The notes under the pieces were generated by a model. It had not been told where the DNA came from. It worked only from the letters and a program-made list of their open reading frames with translations, and searched no databases. The position numbers were made by a program, and so were the translations under genes. Source: Actinomadura terrae (lineage in GTDB: Bacteria > Actinomycetota > Actinomycetes > Streptosporangiales > Streptosporangiaceae). From it: a stretch of DNA of 64,000 bases. This document shows positions 57,797 to 64,000 of the stretch, one piece after another. Each line of letters begins with the position of its first letter. The stretch's first letter is position 1. Where the stretch lies: positions 62,001 to 126,000 of the forward strand of contig NZ_JAICDG010000005.1 in assembly GCF_022751215.1 (NCBI RefSeq). Direction: 5' to 3'.

Positions 57797-58912
57797 ATGC
57801 GGTGTCCGGGCTGTGGTAGCGACACCACGGCGGCGTTGCCTCGGTGCACCCGATGCAACGCCCCGCTGGACGGAGCGTCCGGCGACGACGAGACGGCGGT
57901 CTTCGGCACGGCCCCCGGCGGCCCCCCGCCGAACAACCCTCCGCCGAACAACCCCGGGCCGAACAACCCCGGGCCCAACAACCCCGGGCCCAACAACCCC
58001 GTGCCGGACGATCCGGCGCCGGGCGGCAACCTGTTCGAGCCGCGTCACCGCAATCCGTTCGCGCATGACGCGACCGCGCGCGACGACGATCCGATGCCGC
58101 CGCCGTGGGCGTCGCCGCCGTGGGCCGAGCAGGCGCAGGGGCCCTCGCCCTGGCCGCCCGGCCCGCCCGGTCCGGCCGGGCCGCCGAACCCGCCCGGGCC
58201 GCCCGATCACACGTTGCACATGCCGCCGTCCGGCGAGACGTCGATCCCGCTGTCGCCCGAGCCCTGGGCGTCGCCCGAGCCGTGGGCGGAGCCGCAGATC
58301 TGGCGTCCCCCGGAGCCGCCCAAGAAGAGCAAGGCGCCCTACCTGCTGATCGCGGCGGGCATCGTGCTGCTGGCGGGGATCGCGCTCGCGATCGTCCTGT
58401 GGCCGGACGGCTCGGAGTCGCCCCCGGCGGCGAAGGCGGGCGCGCAGCAGAGCCCCGGCGTCACCCCCGAGGCCCCCGAGACGCCCGACGCCTCGACCAG
58501 TCCCCCGGCGGCCGAGGGCGACCTCGACGCGCAGGCCAAAGCGGTGGACGGGCTGCTCAAGGAGATGTCCGGCACGCGCACCGACCTCGGCTCGGTGGTG
58601 GCGGCGGGCTGCGGCACGACGGGCCTGGAGCGCATCCGCGACCAGCGGCAGGAGCAGCTCGGCAGGGCGAAGGCGCTGGAGGTCGGCGCGCTGCTGGAGG
58701 GCGATGCGATGAAGGAGGCGCTGGTCCGCGCGCTGGAGGCGTCGGTGGAGTCCAACCAGCGCTACCTCGACGCGGCCCCCGGCTGCCCGTCCGACGACGA
58801 GGTCGCGGGCATCAACCAGGAGGCCAGCGACGCCAAGAGCGAGTTCATCCGGCTCTGGACGCCGAATGCCGAGAAGGTCGGCCTCGACCCGCGCAGCGAA
58901 TCGGTGATCTGA
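57797..58912 (+). CDS. Zinc-ribbon / proline-rich / single-TM protein B
   Basis: This 371-residue paralogue of the preceding gene has its zinc ribbon Cys at 3, 6, 17 and 20 (MRCPGCGS..PRCTRC). A Pro/Asn-rich linker includes a tandem NNPGP repeat encoded by a 12-bp minisatellite (about 57940-58005). A TM helix lies at about 178-202 (KAPYLLIAAGIVLLAGIALAIVLW), followed by an extracytoplasmic helical domain with a Cys at each end (VAAGCGTTG, AAPGCPSDD). It ends 4 bp before the stop of the convergent ATPase gene. A heterodimer with protein A is plausible. Confidence 0.8.
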   Translation: MRCPGCGSDTTAALPRCTRCNAPLDGASGDDETAVFGTAPGGPPPNNPPPNNPGPNNPGPNNPGPNNPVPDDPAPGGNLFEPRHRNPFAHDATARDDDPMPPPWASPPWAEQAQGPSPWPPGPPGPAGPPNPPGPPDHTLHMPPSGETSIPLSPEPWASPEPWAEPQIWRPPEPPKKSKAPYLLIAAGIVLLAGIALAIVLWPDGSESPPAAKAGAQQSPGVTPEAPETPDASTSPPAAEGDLDAQAKAVDGLLKEMSGTRTDLGSVVAAGCGTTGLERIRDQRQEQLGRAKALEVGALLEGDAMKEALVRALEASVESNQRYLDAAPGCPSDDEVAGINQEASDAKSEFIRLWTPNAEKVGLDPRSESVI

Positions 58913-58916
58913 CTCC

Positions 58917-61900
58917 TCACTCGGTGAGGAAGGGCAGGGCGGCCGACGGGTCCTCGAAGGGGTCGATGAAGCGGTCCGCCCAGCACAGCACGGGCTCCAG
59001 CCAGGAGTCGACGCGCATCGTCTCGGCGACGTGCGCGACCTGCTCGTCCTCGTCGACGCCGAGCGCGACGACCGGCAGGTCGCGGAAGAAGCCCGCGTGG
59101 TCGTCGTCGCCGTACAGGGCGGTGAGGGCGAGCGGGCGGTTGCGCTCCAGCTCCATCGACAGCGGATGGCGGCGCAGCGCCCGCAGCCGGTGGCCGAGCC
59201 GCGCGTCCGGCGGCTGCTTGAGGCCGGGGAGCTGGTAGTCCAGCGGCGGGGCGGGCGCGTGCTTGTCGGGGACGCCCTGCCCCTGCGGGAAGAGCCGGTC
59301 GAGCTCGTGCAGCCACCGCACCTGCGGGATGACGAACGCCGGGCCGGGCGCGCTGCCGGTGGCGCCGCCGCCGAGGATGCGCTGCGCCACGTCCGCGACC
59401 CGGCCGGTGAGGTCCGACGGCGGGTAGGCGGTGCGGAGCGCGCGGGAGCGGCGCGACACGGCCTGTTCGAGGACGGTCGCGAGCGCGCACTCGCGCAGCC
59501 TCGGCCGCAGCCGCGACCAGCCGCGCAGCAGGTCGGGCGGGACGGCGGGCAGCGGCCGGTTCACCACGTGCGCGAGCACGAGCGTGTCGGCCCACAGCCG
59601 CAGCCAGCCCCGGTCGGGGTGGCCCGCGACGAGGTCGGCCTCGCGCAGCTCGTAGAGGGTGCAGGCGCGTCCGGAGCGGCACTCGCAGCCACAGGCCGCT
59701 GAGCGGCGGCCGTCGACCGGGGGCGGCGGGCCCGGCAGCTCGGCCTCGCGTCCCTCGCCGAGCGGGACGCGGACGCGCAGCGGCCGGTCCATGCCGTCGG
59801 CGAACACGGCGGCGACGCCCGGACGCAGCGACACGACCTCGCGGGACTGGTCCGCGTCGAGGTTCATCGCGGCGCCGACCTGGTGCCGGTCGTCGTGGGC
59901 GGGCAGCCGGTGCACGACCTTCAGCGCCGTGTTCTTGATGACGTCGGGGACGAGCTTGGTCGGGATCTGCTCGGCGACGATGATGCCCTCGCCGTACGCG
60001 CGGATCTCGGCGAGCATCCCGGCGAACAGCTCCACGGCGTGCGAGCTGGTGCGCTCGGGGCCGCGGTTGCGCAGCAGCCGGTGCGCCTCCTCGATCACGA
60101 TGACGTGCCGCAGCGCCGGCCCCGCGGAACCGGTGCGGTCGCGGCGGCGCTCGCGCATCCGCAGGTGCTCGACGATGCGGATGATGAGCGTGCCCATGAG
60201 GAACGCCTTGTCCTCGTCGTTGGCGACGTCCTCGATGGCGAGGACGATGTTGTCGCGGAGCATGCCGCCGACGTCGGCGGGGTGGCCGCCCTCGAAGAAC
60301 CGCCCGGCCGAGCCGATGCGCAGCGAGCGGAGCCGCACGTCCACGAAGCCCTGGACGTCGGCCATCAGCTCCCGCCCGTAGCCGACGTCGGAGATGACCT
60401 GGAGCGCGGCGTTCTGGAGCTGCTCCAGCGTCGGGACGGCGGGCTCGATCAGCGAGCCGGGGACGCCCGCGCCGGTCACGACGTCCCAGCCGTTGGTCTC
60501 GTAGACGCGCTGGAGGGCCTGCGCCATGATCTGCGGGAACGGCTCCTCGGCGTCGAAGGCGGCCTGGAACAGCGCGCGGACCATGTCGATGTGCGCCTGC
60601 ACCGGGTAGCCGGGCTCGGGCGCGAGCGGGTTGACCGACAGCGGCACCGAGCCCGGGTCGGACGGGTTGACGACCGTGACCTGCCCGCCGAGGTCCTCGA
60701 TGCGCCCGGCCATCGCCGCGTACTCCGACTTCGCGGGCTCGATCGCGAGCCACGGGATGCCCGCGCGGGTGAGCTGCTCCAGCAGGTGCCGGACGGTCTG
60801 CGACTTGCCCGCGCCGGTCGCGCCCGTCACGAACACGTGCCGGTTGATCGTGGACCTCGGGACCGTGAGCCGCCCGACGTGCCGGTCCTGGCCGTCCAGG
60901 ATGGCGCCCAGCTCGATCCGCGCCTCGGGCTGCGGGGCCCGCGCGGCGTGGTCGTCGGTCTCGGAGGTGACGTCGAAGTACCCGGCGTCCAGGACGCGCA
61001 GCCCCGGCACCTCGCGGCGCGGCAGGCCCGCGAGCGCGGCGAGCGCCCCGGCGGTCGCGACGAACGGGAACCGCTGCTCGGACTCGGCCATCGGACGCGC
61101 CGGGGCGGCGTCGGCGGCGGGGCGCAGCGTCTCGCCGAACGGCCCGCTGCCGTGCCCGGACCGGAGCCGGTAGGGGTGGTGGCCGAGCTCCATCGACCCG
61201 ACGAGCACCGGCGCGATCTGGCTCAGCTCGCCCTGGTCGGCCGCGCCCGCGACGACCCGCACCTGCCACAGCCCGGCCTCGCGGAACGCGTCCAGCTCGG
61301 CGAGTCGCTGGTCGGCGCGGGCTACGGCGAGCCTGGCCTGCTCGTCCTCGCCGCGGCGCAGCATCCGCAGCTCGTGGTGCAGCTCGCGCATCTCGGTGTC
61401 GATCAGCCGCTCGTCGCAGGGGTCGGCGACCACGAACCAGCCGAACGGCCGCTCCATCAACGTGACGAGCGTCGACTCGAACAGGCCGGGGCCGAGCGGC
61501 GCGGCGGCGGGGGCGGCGCCCGCCTGCGGGGCGAGGCGTCCGGGGCAGCGCGTCCAGGCCATGCGCTCGGCCTGCCGCAGCCAGCCGTCGCCGATGGGGA
61601 CGCCGCGGGCGCCGCTCGGGAACAGCAGCCCGCGCGCCTCGCCGCCCTCGGCCGGGACGGCGGTCCCGGCGCCGATCGGGCCCGCGTTGGTGATCAGCTC
61701 CAGCGGCGCGCCGCCGCCCGCCGACAGCCAGCCGACGACCAACGGGGTGCCGCGCATGGCCGCCGACAGCGCGGCGGGGAGCACGCTGACGAAGTCCGAC
61801 CCGGCGGACGCCTGCCGCTCCGGCGCGGGGATCGCCTGGATGCGGTACCAGGGGCCGGGCAGCGCGAACGGCTCCGGCGCCGCCGCGCGTCCGGGCCCCG

Positions 61901-62054
61901 GACCGCGCACGGTGGACGGCCGGGGATCGGTTCCCCACATTCCGGGAGGCGGCGTCCCCGGCATGCCCGGCGCGCCCGGTGGTCGCGGCGGCGTGCCCGG
62001 CCTTCCGGGTACGCCCGGCATCTCCCTGTCCCGCCTGGGCGGCATGCCTGACAT
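58917..62054 (-). CDS. HerA/FtsK-superfamily ATPase with Pro-rich N-terminus
   Basis: This 1045-residue protein has a Pro/Gly-rich tail (1-68) and a mixed N-terminal domain (to about 380). Its HerA-type ATPase domain shows DRHVGRLTVPRSTINRHVFVTGATGAGKSQTVRHLLEQL (Walker A about 411-418), WLAIEPAKSEYAAM and RHVIVIEEAHRLL (Walker B about 651-658). GEGIIVAEQIPTKLVPDVIKNTALKVVHRL (sensor/Arg region) follows. Next comes a Cys cluster CGCECRSGRAC (about 788-798) and a helical C-terminus. HerA-like pumps translocate DNA or act in conjugation and defence. ATG 62054 chosen; GTG 62057 is adjacent. Confidence 0.85.
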   Translation of the reverse strand: MSGMPPRRDREMPGVPGRPGTPPRPPGAPGMPGTPPPGMWGTDPRPSTVRGPGPGRAAAPEPFALPGPWYRIQAIPAPERQASAGSDFVSVLPAALSAAMRGTPLVVGWLSAGGGAPLELITNAGPIGAGTAVPAEGGEARGLLFPSGARGVPIGDGWLRQAERMAWTRCPGRLAPQAGAAPAAAPLGPGLFESTLVTLMERPFGWFVVADPCDERLIDTEMRELHHELRMLRRGEDEQARLAVARADQRLAELDAFREAGLWQVRVVAGAADQGELSQIAPVLVGSMELGHHPYRLRSGHGSGPFGETLRPAADAAPARPMAESEQRFPFVATAGALAALAGLPRREVPGLRVLDAGYFDVTSETDDHAARAPQPEARIELGAILDGQDRHVGRLTVPRSTINRHVFVTGATGAGKSQTVRHLLEQLTRAGIPWLAIEPAKSEYAAMAGRIEDLGGQVTVVNPSDPGSVPLSVNPLAPEPGYPVQAHIDMVRALFQAAFDAEEPFPQIMAQALQRVYETNGWDVVTGAGVPGSLIEPAVPTLEQLQNAALQVISDVGYGRELMADVQGFVDVRLRSLRIGSAGRFFEGGHPADVGGMLRDNIVLAIEDVANDEDKAFLMGTLIIRIVEHLRMRERRRDRTGSAGPALRHVIVIEEAHRLLRNRGPERTSSHAVELFAGMLAEIRAYGEGIIVAEQIPTKLVPDVIKNTALKVVHRLPAHDDRHQVGAAMNLDADQSREVVSLRPGVAAVFADGMDRPLRVRVPLGEGREAELPGPPPPVDGRRSAACGCECRSGRACTLYELREADLVAGHPDRGWLRLWADTLVLAHVVNRPLPAVPPDLLRGWSRLRPRLRECALATVLEQAVSRRSRALRTAYPPSDLTGRVADVAQRILGGGATGSAPGPAFVIPQVRWLHELDRLFPQGQGVPDKHAPAPPLDYQLPGLKQPPDARLGHRLRALRRHPLSMELERNRPLALTALYGDDDHAGFFRDLPVVALGVDEDEQVAHVAETMRVDSWLEPVLCWADRFIDPFEDPSAALPFLTE

Positions 62055-62136
62055 CACCCCAGCATCCTTGCGCTCCGTCCGCCCGACGCGCCAGACGGCC
62101 GCGGTCGGGACTGTGGGTCCATGGGTCGGCGAGTCG

Positions 62137-64000
62137 TCAGGACGGCGGGTCGGCCTTGTGGCGGCCGCCCGGCCTGCGCGGCGGGACGATCCGGGCCCCG
62201 CGCCCGTTCGCGCCCCGGGGCAGCGCGTGGCGCGGACGCGGCGCCGAGCCGGGCCGGGACGGCGACGCGGGCGCCCGCTCCGCCGCGCCTTCCTCAGGCG
62301 GTTCCGCCTCGGCGACCTCCGGCGCGGGCGCGGGCGCGGCCTGGGCCTGGGACTGGGTGCGCAACTCGCGGACGTACTCCTCGAACTCCATCGAGTGCGC
62401 GGTGGGGAGCGTGATGATGCCGGGGTTGGCGTCCACGAGCATGATGCGGCGGCCGGTGGCCCCCGCGTGGGTGAACACCATCGCGGTCGGCGGCAGCTCC
62501 TGGAGCTGCGGCGGCTCGGCGAGCAGTTCCCGGAAGCCCTGCTTGTCGGCGCGGGGCGGGGTGACGGTCCGGGCCCAGGCCGTGGCGGAGCTGATGCCCT
62601 CGACGAGCGCGGTGTCGTCGGCGGCGGGGGCGGGCAGCGGCGACCAGGCGGGGTCGGTGAGGCCGTCGCCGCGCGGGCGCGCGTAGGCGACCGTGCTGGC
62701 GTAGCTCTCGCCCGCGAAGTGCAGCAGCGTCTCCCCGGCGGAGTCGGTGATCTCGGCGACGAGCAGCGGCTGGTCGGCGCCGATGTGCTCGGCGGCGACG
62801 CGGGCGTCCTCGGGGTTGCCGAGCCGCATGAACCCGACGGCGGCGTGGCCGCGCCGCCCGAGCCGCTCGCGGACGTGCGGCGGGATCGAGCGGTACATCA
62901 GCACGAGCCCGGTGCCGGTGGCCTCGCAGGCGTCGATGAGCCGGTCCAGCACGTCGCCGCGCAGCTTCTCGGCCCCGCACAGGAACAGCGTGTGGTCCCA
63001 GCGGCCGCCGGGCGGCGCCTCGCGGACGCGGTGCGTCAGCGCGGTCGTCACGTAGGTGCCGAGGATCCGGTTGGTGAGGACCCCGGCGCGCCGGTCCATG
63101 GACACGACGTGCAGCCGGGACGGCGGCAGCGCGACCTGCTCGGCGGCGAGCCGCTCCAGCTTGCGCAGCTGCGCCTCCAGCGCCCAGGCGCGGCGGATCA
63201 CGATGCGGTCGGTGGCGTCGCGGCCGAACAGCGTGGCGATGCGTTCGAGCTGCTCGTCGGTCAGCAGGCCCCGGCGCAGGTCGTCGCGGGGGTCGCCGAC
63301 CTGGGCGAGGACGCGCAGCGCGGCGGTGATGCGCGGGATCGTCGCGTCCGGGCCGAGCACGTCGATGAGCCGTTCCAGGATGGAGTTGTCGAACGACAGG
63401 TCGCGGGTGCCGTCCTGCTCCTCGCCCGCCGAGACCACCAGCGACAGGACGTCGGCGAGCGCCTCGGGGCGCAGGCCGCGCGTGACGTCCAGCCGGGGCA
63501 GGTCGGCGGGCAGCACCCAGACGAGCGGGTCGTCGCCCCGGTCGGCGGCGAGGCGCAGCAAATCGTGCGCGACCGCGCCCTCGGACAGGTCGATGACGGT
63601 GAGCCGGGCGCCGACGGCCAGCCGCGCGGCGCCCATGGTCGTGACGGCGGCGGACCACCCGGCGAGCGTCCCGCCGACGACGTCCACCCGGTCGACCCCG
63701 GGCGGGACGGCGACGGGGTACCACTCGCGCTGGCTCTCGTAGGCGGCGTGGCGGCGCTCCCACTCGGTCTTGGCCTCGCCGTAGGCGCGCTCGGCCTCGG
63801 CGCGCTCGCGGTCGCGGGCGGCGCGTTCGCGCTCGTCGCGTTCCCGCTCAGCGGCGATGCGCTCGCGCACGACCTGCTCGTCCCGCCAGAGCGCGCCGCC
63901 GGTGATGCCGAGGACGACCGCGCAGGCCAGCAGCGCGACGGCGGCGAAGGGCCACGGCAGGACGCCCGCGATCCCGCAGGCGAGGAACAGCACGGCCCCG
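62137..64000 (-). CDS. Membrane-anchored degenerate ATPase-like partner, 5' end cut
   Basis: More than 620 residues are visible and the start lies beyond the right edge. Two hydrophobic segments (LFLACGIAGVLPWPFAAVALLACAVVLGITGG) are followed by a charged coiled coil (RERIAAERERDERERAARDRERAEAERA). Next is a RecA-like domain in which VDVVGGTLAGWSAA stands where a P-loop would be but lacks GK(S/T). RLTVIDLS and the later HTLFLCGAEKLRGDVLDRLIDACEATGTGLVLMYRS recall Walker B/sensor strands of VirD4/FtsK-like pumps. The Pro/Arg-rich tail is basic. It lies 82 bp upstream of the HerA-like gene on the same strand. Confidence 0.72.
   Translation of the reverse strand, partial: GAVLFLACGIAGVLPWPFAAVALLACAVVLGITGGALWRDEQVVRERIAAERERDERERAARDRERAEAERAYGEAKTEWERRHAAYESQREWYPVAVPPGVDRVDVVGGTLAGWSAAVTTMGAARLAVGARLTVIDLSEGAVAHDLLRLAADRGDDPLVWVLPADLPRLDVTRGLRPEALADVLSLVVSAGEEQDGTRDLSFDNSILERLIDVLGPDATIPRITAALRVLAQVGDPRDDLRRGLLTDEQLERIATLFGRDATDRIVIRRAWALEAQLRKLERLAAEQVALPPSRLHVVSMDRRAGVLTNRILGTYVTTALTHRVREAPPGGRWDHTLFLCGAEKLRGDVLDRLIDACEATGTGLVLMYRSIPPHVRERLGRRGHAAVGFMRLGNPEDARVAAEHIGADQPLLVAEITDSAGETLLHFAGESYASTVAYARPRGDGLTDPAWSPLPAPAADDTALVEGISSATAWARTVTPPRADKQGFRELLAEPPQLQELPPTAMVFTHAGATGRRIMLVDANPGIITLPTAHSMEFEEYVRELRTQSQAQAAPAPAPEVAEAEPPEEGAAERAPASPSRPGSAPRPRHALPRGANGRGARIVPPRRPGGRHKADPPS

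Overview
The window is very GC-rich, densely packed DNA from a mycothiol-making actinomycete. It encodes the mycothiol glycosyltransferase MshA, the MurT-GatD peptidoglycan amidation pair, a DUF2516/HbhA-like/XRE trio, a Nur-like Fur protein and many MarR/TetR/PadR/BTAD regulators. Many start codons sit 6-8 bases after a TANNNT -10 box, which implies leaderless transcripts, as is common in actinobacteria. Protein flavour and gene order resemble Actinomadura or another member of the Streptosporangiales; this is an inference, since no 16S or other marker RNA is present. I see no tRNA, rRNA, CRISPR array, transposase or integrase.

Layout. 1-9.9 kb: a cut-off lipoprotein gene, a BTAD (SARP-like) regulator divergent from an alpha/beta hydrolase, the conserved block mshA-ybjN-gpmA, an SDR, a methyltransferase, a universal stress protein, a macrodomain protein and an epimerase. 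9.9-19.4 kb: pairs of a regulator and its likely target (MarR with a ring-opening dioxygenase, CGNR regulator with an MFS pump, TetR with a winged-helix protein). These are followed by a trpS with a complete ribosome-mediated tryptophan attenuator, a MarR gene, a DHA2 pump and a PPOX-type flavoprotein. 19.4-23.1 kb: a BlaI repressor and M56 protease divergent from cydAB, separated by a compact 40-bp palindromic operator. 23.1-34.7 kb: epimerase, PadR with a membrane protein, DUF488, the DUF2516/HbhA-like/XRE block, TetR divergent from a secreted carboxylesterase, an ADP-ribosylglycohydrolase, a zinc metalloprotease and a DUF2207 membrane protein. 34.7-38 kb: a 15-bp minisatellite, and a FadR-MFS operon flanked by two similar small membrane proteins. 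38-45 kb: VOC, methyltransferase and MerR genes, an erythromycin-esterase family gene, and a membrane-anchored pentapeptide-repeat protein flanked on both sides by about 1 kb of degenerate repeats. 45-54 kb: a housekeeping stretch (asparaginase, BKACE, dtd, ygfZ, nur-like fur, nitrobindin, dsrE) containing a tiny 13-codon gene with its own promoter, an extended Shine-Dalgarno sequence and a terminator. 54-56 kb: murT-gatD with a textbook terminator. 56.3-64 kb: two zinc-ribbon/single-TM proteins convergent with a 1045-residue HerA-family ATPase and a membrane-anchored, apparently degenerate ATPase-like partner that runs off the right edge.

The most interesting elements are the trpS attenuator, the HerA-like membrane cluster, the BlaI operator in front of cydAB, the 13-codon mini-gene, a 20-bp TetR-type operator shared by two loci 23 kb apart, and the repeat-flanked pentapeptide locus.
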